Source: Clostridia bacterium (GTDB lineage Bacteria > Bacillota > Clostridia > Christensenellales > Borkfalkiaceae). From it: a stretch of 64,000 nt of DNA. The stretch is taken from the NCBI GenBank assembly GCA_017399945.1, contig JAFQAQ010000015.1, positions 1 through 64,000 of the forward strand. Reading direction: 5' to 3'. The position numbers and the translations under genes were made by a program. The notes beneath the pieces are model-generated. The model worked only from the letters and a program-made list of their open reading frames with translations. It ran no database searches and had not been told where the DNA came from. Below, in pieces: positions 17,055-27,282 of the stretch (position 1 is its first letter; every line of letters starts with the position of its first letter).

Positions 17055-18211
17055 TGAAAAAAGCTATAATTATAAGATATTGTGAAATACATTTAAAAGG
17101 TAAGAACAGAGGTTTTTTTGAAAAATTACTTAGAGAAAATATAAAAAAATCCTTAAAAGGAATTCAATTTAACTTTACTTCGATGCACAGTAGATATCTA
17201 ATTGAAGATTTTGACGACTGTGATTTGGAAATCATTGAAAATAAACTTAGAAAGATTGCAGGTATTCACACATACTCAATTGCAAACGTTGTTGATAATG
17301 ACCTTGGTCAAATTATTGATTGTGTTTTAGCATTATGCGAAGAAAAGTGTGGTACTTTTAAGGTTGAAACTAACCGTGCCGATAAAACGTTTAGTCCCAA
17401 CTCAATGGAAACATCTAGACTTTTAGGTGGCAAAATATTAGAAAAGTACGCGGGTAAATTAAAGGTAGAGGTTAAAAACCCTGATTTTTACGTTTACGTA
17501 GATATAAGAGAAGATGGTAAAACCTTTGTTTATTCTGACGTTGTTCATACTTTAAGTGGTATGCCGGTTGGTTCTGCAGGTAAAGGTCTTTTGCTTATAT
17601 CAGGTGGTATTGATAGCCCTGTTGCAGGTTATATGACTTGTAAACGTGGTATGAAAATTGAATCTTTACACTTCCATAGTTATCCTTATACAGGCATTGC
17701 TGCCAAAGAAAAAGTTATTGATTTGGCTAAAATTGTTGGTGAATATAATGGTGGTATGAGATTACACGTTGTATCATTCACAAAAATACAAGAAGAAATA
17801 CATAAAAATTGTCCTGCAGAGTTTATGATTACTATCATGCGTAGATTTATGATGCGTATTGCTGAAAAATTTTGTTATAATAATGGCCTTCAAGCTATTA
17901 TTACAGGGGAGAGTCTTGGACAAGTTGCTAGCCAAACAATAGAAAGTATAACTTCTTCTAATTCAGTTGTTAGTATTCCTGTTTTAAGACCATTAATTAT
18001 GTTTGATAAAAACGACATTATTGACATTTCTCGAAAAATTAATGCTTATGAAACTTCTATCTTGCCATACGAAGATTGTTGCACGGTTTTCTTGCCTGAG
18101 TTTCCTGCAATTAAGCCAATTCTTCAAAAGGTTATTGATGCTGAATCAAAACTAGACGTAGACGGCTTAATTGAAGAAGCTATGAGCAATATTGAAACAA
18201 TAGTGGTATAA
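17054..18211 (+). CDS. thiI: tRNA 4-thiouridine synthase ThiI
   Basis: A 385-residue protein with an N-terminal ferredoxin-like/THUMP part (about 1-165) and a PP-loop ATPase domain (SGGIDSPVAGYM near 182, ITGESLGQVASQT). It uses sulfur handed over by the upstream desulfurase to thiolate U8 of tRNA. There is no C-terminal rhodanese domain, as in other Firmicutes. It is the last gene of the pheS-thiI run; its terminator lies in the convergent gene. Confidence 0.95.
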   Translation: MKKAIIIRYCEIHLKGKNRGFFEKLLRENIKKSLKGIQFNFTSMHSRYLIEDFDDCDLEIIENKLRKIAGIHTYSIANVVDNDLGQIIDCVLALCEEKCGTFKVETNRADKTFSPNSMETSRLLGGKILEKYAGKLKVEVKNPDFYVYVDIREDGKTFVYSDVVHTLSGMPVGSAGKGLLLISGGIDSPVAGYMTCKRGMKIESLHFHSYPYTGIAAKEKVIDLAKIVGEYNGGMRLHVVSFTKIQEEIHKNCPAEFMITIMRRFMMRIAEKFCYNNGLQAIITGESLGQVASQTIESITSSNSVVSIPVLRPLIMFDKNDIIDISRKINAYETSILPYEDCCTVFLPEFPAIKPILQKVIDAESKLDVDGLIEEAMSNIETIVV

Positions 18212-18214
18212 ATT

Positions 18215-20425
18215 TTAATCAAAGTTTACCCACCAATCACCGACGTTATTTGACGTCGGTATTTTTATTTTATTTAAAAAAATCTCTTCTTCATATACTC
18301 TTTTTCCACTTTCATAATGGTAGGGTATTATATAATAAGAATAGGTAACTTCTTTTTTTAGGTTGAAATCTTTTATAATCTTTTCATTACTAACGGAGTC
18401 ATAAATTATCTGTTTGGTGTCGTTCCATTTTTTAACTATTATAAAATTGGTATTATATGTCTGACATAATCTTATATAAAAACAATTGTTATCTAAATAT
18501 GAATTAGGTAATTGAATATTTTCAATATTATATCTAGTCGATTGTATTTTTGGAACTCTATTTTTTTTGAATAATGCATAATATTTATATCTTTCAGGGG
18601 TATTCTTATTAGCAATTTCTATCTTGTTATTTTCATAACTAATTCCATCTAGTGCAATTTTTACTGCGTTTTTAACTTGTGGGAAGTGTGGCGCTTCTTG
18701 ATTTTTATAAACTTCCTTCCATATGCTATTACTAATTGCACTCGGTTGATTTCCGCCTGTTAAACTATTATCAATAGTGTTATTTGTATATCCACACCAA
18801 CAACCAAGAATATAGTCGGCATTTAGGGATATACAATAGGCATCAGAGTTTCCTTTTATATTTCCAACGGTACCTGTTTTTGCAATAACTTCAATTTCTT
18901 TTTCTTTAAGTTTTTTGGCTGTTCCATTATTAACACATTCTTCTAGCATTTCTCTGCTTATTTCTATGGTATCTTCACTAAATATCCTTCTTTTTGTTAA
19001 ATTTGTTTTATATATTACGTTATTATTTTCGTTCACTATTTTATCAATTACTTTAATCGGTTGTATATTTCCATCGTTATTATAGACAGAGTAAGCGTTG
19101 CAAATATCAATAAGACTTATTCCTTTTTCGGTTGAGCCTAATGCTAATGACAGATTGCTATCGTTTTCCGTAATGGGTAAGTTTAGATTTTTAGCGTATT
19201 TTATTGCTTTTTTTACTCCTAAAGAATTTAACAATTTTACAGAACAAGTATTTAAGCTTTTTGATATGGACTCTTTTACTGAAACGTATCCGTAATATTT
19301 ATCACCATAGTTATTTGGAGAATATCCGTTAAAATCTGTTTTTTCGTCTAGTATAGGTGTACAAGAATCGACTATGTTTTCTTCTATGCAAGGAGTGTAA
19401 ACGAGCAATGGTTTTATTGTTGAACCAACTTGTCTTTTTTGTATCCCGCATGAAGAATAAAATGCTTTAAGTTGGTTGTTTTTGTCTATAATTGTTGCTG
19501 ATTTTTCGATATTTTTATAATTTGATTTGCAGTTATTTTCAATGATGTTTTGTAAATTCTTATCTAGATAAGTGTGTACGTAAAAAACGTTACTAGAATA
19601 AGGGAACTTATCAATAATGGGTTTTGAATATTCTTTAATTAGAGTTATAAAAGAATTTTCCTTAGTTTTGTCTTGTTTGTTAAATTCCACGTTAATTAAT
19701 GCGTATTTTTGATACTCTTCGTTTGAGATTAATTTTTGTTCTTTCATCTTTTTTAATACTATATTTTTTCTTGTGTTTAATTTTTCTGCGTTATCTATGC
19801 TTGAATAATATGACGGCGCTTTTACTAGTGCTGCTAAACACGCTGATTGGTTAACGTTTAGATTATTAGGAGTAGTATTAAAATAGTGCATAGATGCGTT
19901 GGTAATTCCATAACAGCCGTCACCAAAATATATTGTGTTTAGATATTTTTCTAATATTTCATCCTTGTTAAACTTTCTTTCTAGTTTTAGTGCAAGGGCG
20001 ATTTCTTTAATTTTTCTTGATAAATTTTTTTCATTTGATAAATGAGTGTTTTTTATAAGTTGTTGAGTAATCGTCGATGCTCCTTCTTTGTAGGATAAGC
20101 TGGACACATTTTTAATAGTTGCTCTTAAAAGCCCCTTTACGTCAATACCGTTGTGTTGATAAAACCTTTTATCTTCAATTGAAATAAAAGCGTTTTTTAA
20201 GTGTGTTGGAATATTTTTTGATGGCGTTATAGAAGTGCCGTTAGATTGAGATAATATTTCGTTATTGTAACAATCTAGATATACTATCTTTCGGTCTACG
20301 TTAATAATTTTGTTTACGTCCAATTTTGTGGAAAAGCTAATCGCTAGACTCCAAATAGTAAAACATAACCCTATTATTAGAATAATTAGCAATATGGCTT
20401 TTAGAATCTTTATAGTTTTTTTCAT
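18215..20425 (-). CDS. class A penicillin-binding protein (transglycosylase-transpeptidase)
   Basis: A 736-residue bifunctional peptidoglycan synthase. One N-terminal membrane anchor (about 8-30) precedes a GT51 domain (EDKRFYQHNGID with the catalytic glutamate, then GASTITQQLIKN and ILEKYLNTIYFG). The transpeptidase has SxxK (GSTIKP), SxN (SLN) and KTG (KTGTVG). It is a lone minus-strand gene in a plus-strand region. Its upstream DNA looks forespore-like, which would fit a PbpF/PbpG-type role, but this is uncertain. Confidence 0.93.
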   Translation of the reverse strand: MKKTIKILKAILLIILIIGLCFTIWSLAISFSTKLDVNKIINVDRKIVYLDCYNNEILSQSNGTSITPSKNIPTHLKNAFISIEDKRFYQHNGIDVKGLLRATIKNVSSLSYKEGASTITQQLIKNTHLSNEKNLSRKIKEIALALKLERKFNKDEILEKYLNTIYFGDGCYGITNASMHYFNTTPNNLNVNQSACLAALVKAPSYYSSIDNAEKLNTRKNIVLKKMKEQKLISNEEYQKYALINVEFNKQDKTKENSFITLIKEYSKPIIDKFPYSSNVFYVHTYLDKNLQNIIENNCKSNYKNIEKSATIIDKNNQLKAFYSSCGIQKRQVGSTIKPLLVYTPCIEENIVDSCTPILDEKTDFNGYSPNNYGDKYYGYVSVKESISKSLNTCSVKLLNSLGVKKAIKYAKNLNLPITENDSNLSLALGSTEKGISLIDICNAYSVYNNDGNIQPIKVIDKIVNENNNVIYKTNLTKRRIFSEDTIEISREMLEECVNNGTAKKLKEKEIEVIAKTGTVGNIKGNSDAYCISLNADYILGCWCGYTNNTIDNSLTGGNQPSAISNSIWKEVYKNQEAPHFPQVKNAVKIALDGISYENNKIEIANKNTPERYKYYALFKKNRVPKIQSTRYNIENIQLPNSYLDNNCFYIRLCQTYNTNFIIVKKWNDTKQIIYDSVSNEKIIKDFNLKKEVTYSYYIIPYHYESGKRVYEEEIFLNKIKIPTSNNVGDWWVNFD
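18239..18271 (+). terminator. terminator of the pheST-thiI unit, inside the 3' end of the convergent PBP gene
   Basis: ACCGACGT/ACGTCGGT with a 6-nt loop is followed by ATTTTTATTTTATTT on the plus strand. The hairpin lies wholly within the coding sequence of the minus-strand penicillin-binding protein, in its last 15 codons or so. Confidence 0.8.
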
Positions 20426-20431
20426 TACACT

Positions 20432-20460
20432 TAGTATTTTTTATTGTTAATAAAATATTC
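20432..20460 (-). promoter_or_regulatory. possible forespore promoter of the PBP gene
   Basis: On the minus strand GAATA at 20460-20456, 17 nt, then AATACTA at 20438-20432 (6 of 7 to CATNMTA), ending 6 nt before ATG. Weaker than the spoVA promoters. A weak AAGTG could act as ribosome site instead. Confidence 0.4.
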
Positions 20461-20518
20461 TCAACTAAAATTACAAAATAAAATTTATATTATATTTACT
20501 CTTTTTATTTATTAAAAA

Positions 20519-20547
20519 TTGACAAATATTTACTTATAAGTTATTAT
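20519..20547 (+). promoter_or_regulatory. sigma-A promoter of the miaB-mutS-mutL-miaA operon, leaderless geometry
   Basis: TTGACA at 20519-20524, 17 nt, TATTAT at 20542-20547, then only 6 nt (ATAAAT) before the miaB ATG. No ribosome site fits between them. Confidence 0.85.
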
Positions 20548-20553
20548 ATAAAT

Positions 20554-21879
20554 ATGAAAAATTTTAATGGGAATTTTTGCATTATTACATATGGTTGTCA
20601 AATGAATTTGCATGAGTCTGAAAAGATTGCGGGCATTTTATCAGATCTTGGATATAATCAAACTTTTGACCAGAATAATAGTGACGTGATTGTTTTTAAT
20701 ACGTGTTGCATTAGAGAAAATGCTGAACAAAGAGCAGAAGGTAATATTGGAGCACTAAAAAAACTTAAAAAGTCTAATAAAAATCTAATAATTGCCGTAG
20801 GTGGATGTATGACTCAGCAAAAAGAATACGCTAAGTCACTTCACGAGAAGTTTCCTTTTGTAGATATAATTTTCGGTACGCATAATCTAGAAGATTTTAA
20901 GGAATTGTTCCTAAAAAAACTTCAATCAAAAAAACCTGTTATATCAATTGAAGATAAAGAAGGGGACGTTAGAGAAGGTACGCCAAATTTAAGGAATAGT
21001 TTTCCTAACGCTTGGGTTAATATTACATATGGTTGTAACAATTTTTGTACTTATTGCATAGTACCTTACGTTAGGGGCAGAGAAAGAAGTAGAGCACCAC
21101 AAGATATCATTAACGAATGCAAATCTTTAATTAAAGATGGATATAAAGAGATTACGCTTTTAGGTCAAAACGTTAACTCGTACGGTAATGATTTGCAAGG
21201 TGTTAATTTTGCCTATTTGATTGATGAGATTTCTAAAATTGAAGGTGATTTTAGGCTTAGATTTATGACTAATCACCCAAAAGATTTTAATGAGCAATTA
21301 ATTAAGGCAATAGCAAATAGTACCAAAACTTGCAAGTCCGTTCATTTGCCCGTACAGGCTGGTTCTAATAGAATATTAAAATTGATGAATAGGCGTTATA
21401 CGAGGGAAGATTATCTTGACAAAGTTGATTTGCTAAGAAAGTATATTCCGGACGTTTCTATTACTACTGACATTATGGTAGGATTTCCAACCGAAACCGA
21501 AGAAGATTTTTTAGATACGGTTGATTTAGTTGAAACGGTAAAATTTGCCGGTGCGTTTACTTTTATTTATTCTAAACGCAAAGGTACGCCTGCTGCAACT
21601 ATGGATGGTCAAATACCGATAGAAGTTGCGACTAAAAGAATAGTTAAATTAATCGATATTCAAAATAGTATTAATAGAGAGCAATCAAAGGGCTATAAAG
21701 GAAAAACAGTTGAGATTTTATGCGAGGGCTTTGACGATAAAAAGAAAATGTATCTTGGAAGAGATACTTATGGGCGTATGGCATATTTTTCAAGTGACGT
21801 TGATTTGATTGGTCAATTCGTTAACGTAAAGATTACTAAAACCGGTGGTATTTCACTAATAGGAGAGGTTGTTAAATAG
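20554..21879 (+). CDS. miaB: tRNA-2-methylthio-N6-dimethylallyladenosine synthase MiaB
   Basis: A 441-residue methylthiotransferase that adds the ms2 group to i6A37 of tRNA, the step after MiaA, encoded downstream. The order is UPF0004 domain (cysteines in YGCQMN, CCIREN and GGCMTQ), radical SAM domain with CxxxCxxC (YGCNNFCTYC) and a C-terminal TRAM domain. It is the first gene of the operon, predicted to be translated from a leaderless mRNA. mutS starts 3 nt downstream. Confidence 0.96.
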   Translation: MKNFNGNFCIITYGCQMNLHESEKIAGILSDLGYNQTFDQNNSDVIVFNTCCIRENAEQRAEGNIGALKKLKKSNKNLIIAVGGCMTQQKEYAKSLHEKFPFVDIIFGTHNLEDFKELFLKKLQSKKPVISIEDKEGDVREGTPNLRNSFPNAWVNITYGCNNFCTYCIVPYVRGRERSRAPQDIINECKSLIKDGYKEITLLGQNVNSYGNDLQGVNFAYLIDEISKIEGDFRLRFMTNHPKDFNEQLIKAIANSTKTCKSVHLPVQAGSNRILKLMNRRYTREDYLDKVDLLRKYIPDVSITTDIMVGFPTETEEDFLDTVDLVETVKFAGAFTFIYSKRKGTPAATMDGQIPIEVATKRIVKLIDIQNSINREQSKGYKGKTVEILCEGFDDKKKMYLGRDTYGRMAYFSSDVDLIGQFVNVKITKTGGISLIGEVVK

Positions 21880-21882
21880 TAT

Positions 21883-24465
21883 ATGGGTAAACTTTCACCA
21901 ATGATGGAACAATATATGAAAACCAAGGATAAGTATAAAGACTGCATAGTTTTTTATAGACTTGGTGATTTTTATGAAATGTTCTTTGATGACGCTATTA
22001 AGGCTTCTTCTTTGCTTGAATTAACCTTAACGGGAAGAGATTGTGGGTTAGAAGAAAGAGCACCAATGTGCGGGATTCCACATCATGCGGCTGAGGAATA
22101 CATAGCAAAATTAGTTAATTTAGGCGAAAAGGTTGCTATATGCGAACAACTTACCGATCCCAAAGAAACAAAAGGTATTGTTGAACGTGATATAGTTCGA
22201 ATTGTTACTGCTGGTACCTTAACCAATTCTGAACTTATTGATAATAAAATAAATAATTTTATAGCTTGTGTTTATCTGTGCGATAAAAAGGCGTCTATTT
22301 CTTGGACTGATATAACTACGGGAGAGTTTTTTGCAAAAGATTTAAGTTGTGACAAAGTTATTAATGAAATTACTAATGAATTAGTAAAGATTTCTCCGGC
22401 TGAAATTATTGCAAACGACGAGGTTAAAAGTATTTTTGATCAATCTCCGTTAGTTTTACACGGTGTTCTTCCTAAATTTTCTAGTCATTTAGAAAGTGAC
22501 TTTAATTATAATATTGCTAAGGCAAATATATTATCAAAATTCAACGTTCACTCGGTAACTGCATTTAAAATTGACGATAATTCACCAATCGTTAATAGTT
22601 CAGGCGCATTGCTTTCATATCTAAAAGAAACTCAAAAACATGCGTTAATAAATATTAGTAATATTTTAGTAGAGAACACTGCTGATTACGTGATGCTCGA
22701 TGCAAACGCAATTAGAAATCTTGAAATAACAAAAACAATTCATGATGGAAAAAAATTTGGGTCTTTACTATGGCTTATGGATAAAACGAAAACGTCTATG
22801 GGCGCTAGAAAACTACAAAATTGGTTGCTTTTTCCACTTAATTCAAAGGATAAAATCAATAGTCGATTAGACGCTGTTGATGCTTTTTTTAAAAGTACTA
22901 TTATAAGACAAAGTCTTTACGACGTTTTAGGCGGTGTAAAAGACGTGGGTAGGTTAGCTGGTAAGATTTCTAATGGTAATCTAACCCCGAAAGATTGTTT
23001 GTTGCTCAAAAAATCATTAGAAGTAATTCCATCAATCAAGTTTCAACTATCAGGCGTTGACACGCAACTAATAAATGACATAGTTGATAATCTTGGTGAT
23101 TTTTCAGATGTTGTTAAACTTATTAGCGATTCTATTGATGAAGAACCTCCGGCGCTAACTAAGAACGGTGGTTACATTAAAAAAGGATTTAATAATGAAT
23201 TGGACGAGTTGCGTTCAATAGCTTCTAACGGCAAGATACTCTTGGCTCAATTAGAAAATAAAGAACGTGAATTTACTGGTATAAAAACCCTTAAAATAGC
23301 CTATAATCGCGTTTTTGGTTATTATATTGAAGTAACCAACTCCTTTAAGGATAAAGTACCTGACTATTATATAAGACGTCAAACTATATCTAATGCGGAA
23401 AGATACGTTACTGACGAACTAAAAGATTTGGAATCGAAAATTATAAATAGTGACGGGCAGTCAATAACCTTAGAGTTAAAACTTTACAACGAAATTAAAA
23501 CTTATCTATCCAATAGAATTGACGATCTTATTAAATGTGCCGACGCTTTGGCTCGGCTAGACGTTTTAGTTAGTTTATCCGTTGTTGCGCGTGAAAATGG
23601 TTTTGTTAGGCCTAAGATTTGCGACTGCTCAAAACCCTTAAATATCGTTGATGGAAGACACCCTGTCGTTGAAAAGATTTCAAAGAATAAGTTTGTTCCT
23701 AACGACGTATACATCGACTCTGATGAAAATAACACGTTGATAATTACCGGCCCAAATATGGCTGGTAAAAGTACTTATATGCGTCAGGTTGCTATTATTA
23801 CGTTAATGGCGCACGTAGGTTCTTTCGTTCCTGCAAAATCTGCTGAAATACCATTGACGGATAGAATTTTTACTAGAATTGGCGCAAGTGATAATTTAAT
23901 ATCCGATCAAAGTACTTTTATGGTAGAAATGTCTGAAATAGCAGATATTTTATCAAACGCTACGAGCAATAGTTTGGTTATCTTAGATGAGATTGGAAGG
24001 GGGACTAGTACGTTTGACGGGCTTAGTATCGCATGGGCGGTATTGGAATATTTTGCAACTAAAATACGTTCTAGAACGATGTTTGCAACCCACTATCATG
24101 AACTTACTGAATTAGAAGGCATATTGCCTGGTGTAAAAAACTATAAAATTACAGTTAAAGAAGTAATGAATTCTATCATTTTCTTGCGTAAAATTATGCG
24201 TGGTGGCGCAAATAGAAGTTTTGGTATTGAAGTTGCGCAATTAGCTGGTGTTGATAAGACTATTACGGAAAGAGCTAAGCAAATATTAAAAACGCTTGAA
24301 AAGCAAGACGTAACTAAGGTTAAAAATACCGACGTATTAGATTACCAACCAAAAGAAAATTATTCTCAAATAGAAAATATTATTAAAGAACTAGATTTAG
24401 ATAATCTATCGCCAATGCAAGCATTTAACGTGTTGGTTGACTTAAAAGAAAAACTAAAGGATTAA
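21883..24465 (+). CDS. mutS: DNA mismatch repair protein MutS
   Basis: An 860-residue mismatch sensor. The N-terminal mismatch-reading motif GDFYEMF is present near residue 29, with Walker A GPNMAGKST and Walker B LVILDEIGRGTSTFDG, and a C-terminal helix-turn-helix region. Full length for the family. It follows miaB after 3 nt and precedes mutL by 4 nt, so repair and tRNA modification genes share one transcript, a common Firmicute arrangement. Confidence 0.97.
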   Translation: MGKLSPMMEQYMKTKDKYKDCIVFYRLGDFYEMFFDDAIKASSLLELTLTGRDCGLEERAPMCGIPHHAAEEYIAKLVNLGEKVAICEQLTDPKETKGIVERDIVRIVTAGTLTNSELIDNKINNFIACVYLCDKKASISWTDITTGEFFAKDLSCDKVINEITNELVKISPAEIIANDEVKSIFDQSPLVLHGVLPKFSSHLESDFNYNIAKANILSKFNVHSVTAFKIDDNSPIVNSSGALLSYLKETQKHALINISNILVENTADYVMLDANAIRNLEITKTIHDGKKFGSLLWLMDKTKTSMGARKLQNWLLFPLNSKDKINSRLDAVDAFFKSTIIRQSLYDVLGGVKDVGRLAGKISNGNLTPKDCLLLKKSLEVIPSIKFQLSGVDTQLINDIVDNLGDFSDVVKLISDSIDEEPPALTKNGGYIKKGFNNELDELRSIASNGKILLAQLENKEREFTGIKTLKIAYNRVFGYYIEVTNSFKDKVPDYYIRRQTISNAERYVTDELKDLESKIINSDGQSITLELKLYNEIKTYLSNRIDDLIKCADALARLDVLVSLSVVARENGFVRPKICDCSKPLNIVDGRHPVVEKISKNKFVPNDVYIDSDENNTLIITGPNMAGKSTYMRQVAIITLMAHVGSFVPAKSAEIPLTDRIFTRIGASDNLISDQSTFMVEMSEIADILSNATSNSLVILDEIGRGTSTFDGLSIAWAVLEYFATKIRSRTMFATHYHELTELEGILPGVKNYKITVKEVMNSIIFLRKIMRGGANRSFGIEVAQLAGVDKTITERAKQILKTLEKQDVTKVKNTDVLDYQPKENYSQIENIIKELDLDNLSPMQAFNVLVDLKEKLKD

Positions 24466-24469
24466 TTAA

Positions 24470-26383
24470 ATGGCTGATATAAATCAATTGTCAAGCACAA
24501 TTTACAATAGAATAGCTGCTGGGGAAGTTGTTGATAGACCTTGTTCAGTTGTTAAGGAATTAGTTGAAAATGCAATAGATGCATTGGCATCTAAAGTATT
24601 CGTTGACGTTTGTGACGGAGGTATTTCTTCTATTACCGTATTTGACGATGGTGACGGAATGGATAAAGAAAACCTAGAAAAATGTATTTTGCCACATGCT
24701 ACTAGTAAAATAGCCAAAGTAGAAGACCTAGACGATATTAAATCCTATGGGTTTCGTGGCGAAGCGCTTGCAAGTATTGCTTCGGTATCTAAATTAAGAA
24801 TTTGTTCATGTACCGAAGACGACGAAATAGGTAACGCAATATACGTTAATGGCGGAAATATTATTGCGAGAAAACCCTTTGCTATGAATAGAGGGACTAT
24901 TGTTACTGTAAATAATTTATTCTTCAATACTCCTGCAAGGGCAAAATTTTTAAAATCACCCAAGGCTGAAGCAAATGAAGTTTCAGCAATGATGGCTAGG
25001 TTTATTTTAAGTAATCCTTACGTTGCTTTTGAATATTCTATAAACGGTGATAACGTTTTTCAATCGTACGGTGATGGTTTAGAATCGGCGTTTATTAGTG
25101 TGTATGGTGTTCAAGTTCAAAAAGATTGTTTCTTTATAAATTCTGAAGTTAACGGAATTAAAATAGTTGGTTATGCTGGTAAACACTATCTTGCTAAAAG
25201 CAATCGATCTTTTCAAACTGTTTTTATTAACGGAAGATACGTTATTAATCAAACTATTTCCTCAGCAATAAACAACGCTTATCAACCATATATGATGAAA
25301 CGTAAATATCCTTTTTGCGTTCTTAATATACAGATGCCTGCGGGAACATTTGACGTTAACGTTTCTCCAAATAAAACAGAAGTTAGGTTTGTTAATAATC
25401 AAATGGTATATTCTGCGGTATATTCAATATTAACAAAGGTTTTAGATGGTAGTAGTGAAGCGCTTAATATTGTAAAGGGTGATGGAAGTTATTCTGAAAA
25501 GGCTTCTAAAAATATTCCTAACACTTTTTTAACTGATTTACAAAAGTTTGATAAGGAAAACGAAAAAAATAAAAAGAATTCAATATTATTTGAGCCTATT
25601 TCTTTTTGTGATGGTTCAGCAAAATGGTATAGAGACAAAAACAGTACGAAAACTGATGAGGAAATATACGAAGAAAATAGATTGTTTGTTGAAAGATACG
25701 AACAACAATTAGCTATAAGTAACGCTATTGCTAAAACAAAAGAAGAGGAAGAGAGAAAAAAGAAATTAGAGCAAAGAAAGAACGTTTCTCAAGATTCCTT
25801 TAATAATCAATCTGAATTTATCGTGATTGGTCAAGCATTAAATACCTATCTAATAATGCAAAAAGACCAAGATTTATTTTTTGTGGATCAACACGCGGCG
25901 CATGAAAGGTTGATTTATGATGATTTAATTAAATCAATTAAAAGTAACAAGGTGGTTAAACAACCACTTCTTGTTCCTTACGTTTTAAATCTAAGTTATG
26001 AAGAATGTGAGTTTATAAATTCCAAAATCGATAACTTGGCTGAAATGGGTATCGAGATAGAGTATTTTGGTAAAACCTCATTTAAAATTAATGCAGTTCC
26101 TGCATGCTTAGAGAATCTTAATTTTGAAGAATTTTTCAGCAATCTCTTTATTGATTTAAGAGATATGCGAGGTTTAATTTTATCTGACGTTCTAACAGAA
26201 AAGATTGCAAGGGAAGCATGTAGATCGGCTATTAAAGCAGGGCACGTTTTATCAAGTAGCGAAATTGATTATTTAATAGAAAAACTTAAAGATAATCTAG
26301 GATTAAAATGTCCTCACGGAAGACCGGTTTGTATAAAAATTACTAAAACCGAGATAGAAAAATGGTTTAAGAGAATTCCATAA
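24470..26383 (+). CDS. mutL: DNA mismatch repair protein MutL
   Basis: A 637-residue GHKL ATPase with KELVENAIDA, DDGDGM and GFRGEALASI in the N-terminal domain and a C-terminal endonuclease/dimer domain. The nuclease motif DQHAx2Ex4E reads DQHAAHERLIYD from 473, with D484 in place of the final glutamate. CPHGRP and the zinc-site cysteine/histidine region near the end are kept. The stop overlaps the miaA ATG by one base. Confidence 0.96.
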   Translation: MADINQLSSTIYNRIAAGEVVDRPCSVVKELVENAIDALASKVFVDVCDGGISSITVFDDGDGMDKENLEKCILPHATSKIAKVEDLDDIKSYGFRGEALASIASVSKLRICSCTEDDEIGNAIYVNGGNIIARKPFAMNRGTIVTVNNLFFNTPARAKFLKSPKAEANEVSAMMARFILSNPYVAFEYSINGDNVFQSYGDGLESAFISVYGVQVQKDCFFINSEVNGIKIVGYAGKHYLAKSNRSFQTVFINGRYVINQTISSAINNAYQPYMMKRKYPFCVLNIQMPAGTFDVNVSPNKTEVRFVNNQMVYSAVYSILTKVLDGSSEALNIVKGDGSYSEKASKNIPNTFLTDLQKFDKENEKNKKNSILFEPISFCDGSAKWYRDKNSTKTDEEIYEENRLFVERYEQQLAISNAIAKTKEEEERKKKLEQRKNVSQDSFNNQSEFIVIGQALNTYLIMQKDQDLFFVDQHAAHERLIYDDLIKSIKSNKVVKQPLLVPYVLNLSYEECEFINSKIDNLAEMGIEIEYFGKTSFKINAVPACLENLNFEEFFSNLFIDLRDMRGLILSDVLTEKIAREACRSAIKAGHVLSSSEIDYLIEKLKDNLGLKCPHGRPVCIKITKTEIEKWFKRIP

Positions 26384-27282
26384 TGAAAAAAGTTTTAGTA
26401 ATATGCGGACCAACGGCAAGTGGAAAAAGTGACCTTGCTATCGAATGTGCAAAACTCTTGAATTCCGAGATAATATCTGCTGATTCTATGAATGTTTATG
26501 CCAGATTGAATATCGGAACGGCGAAGCCTACTATAGAAGATCAACGCCTTATAAAACATCATATGATAGACGTTGTTCAACCAACCGATAGCTTTTCGGT
26601 TGGTGATTATAGAGATTTAGCATTGCCCATAGTTAATAACCTTGTAGAATCTGGTAAAATACCTGTAATCTGTGGCGGAACGGGTTTTTATATTAATTCC
26701 TTGCTATACAAGATGTCCTACGGTAATGGTTGTGCCAATTACGAGCTTCGAGAAGAACTAAAAAAACTTGTGCAAGAAAAAGGAAATCAAGAAGTATATA
26801 AGATCTTGCAAGAAAAAGATCCTGAAAGCGCAAAGGTTTTACATCCTAACGATTTAAAAAGGGTAATTCGAGCGTTAGAAATTTTTTATAACGGTACCAA
26901 GAAATCTGAAATTAAAGATGATAAAACGCCTATTTTTGATTATTCGGCTTATTCTTTCGATTACTCAACTGAAGCATTGTATGATAGAATTAATCTTCGT
27001 GTTGATAAAATGGTTAATTATGGACTTATTGATGAAGTTAAGTCGCTATTATCGGAAGGCGTTTTGCCATCGTATCAATGTATGCAAGGAATTGGTTATA
27101 AGGAAGTTATACCATATTTAGAAAATATAATTGATTTACAAACTTGTATTGATACTATAAAACTTAATACGAGACATTACGCTAAACGACAAAAAACTTT
27201 TTTCAAAAAATTACCAAACTTACAATATTTAATTCCAAACGATAATAAATTACTAGCTAAATTAGTGGTGGACAAATTATGA
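26383..27282 (+). CDS. miaA: tRNA dimethylallyltransferase MiaA
   Basis: A 299-residue enzyme that adds a dimethylallyl group to A37 of tRNAs reading codons beginning with U. P-loop GPTASGKSDLA, then DSMNVYARLNIGTAKP and GGTGFYINSLLY are typical. It overlaps mutL by 1 nt and the next gene by 4 nt. hfq, often next to miaA in Firmicutes, is absent. Confidence 0.96.
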   Translation: MKKVLVICGPTASGKSDLAIECAKLLNSEIISADSMNVYARLNIGTAKPTIEDQRLIKHHMIDVVQPTDSFSVGDYRDLALPIVNNLVESGKIPVICGGTGFYINSLLYKMSYGNGCANYELREELKKLVQEKGNQEVYKILQEKDPESAKVLHPNDLKRVIRALEIFYNGTKKSEIKDDKTPIFDYSAYSFDYSTEALYDRINLRVDKMVNYGLIDEVKSLLSEGVLPSYQCMQGIGYKEVIPYLENIIDLQTCIDTIKLNTRHYAKRQKTFFKKLPNLQYLIPNDNKLLAKLVVDKL

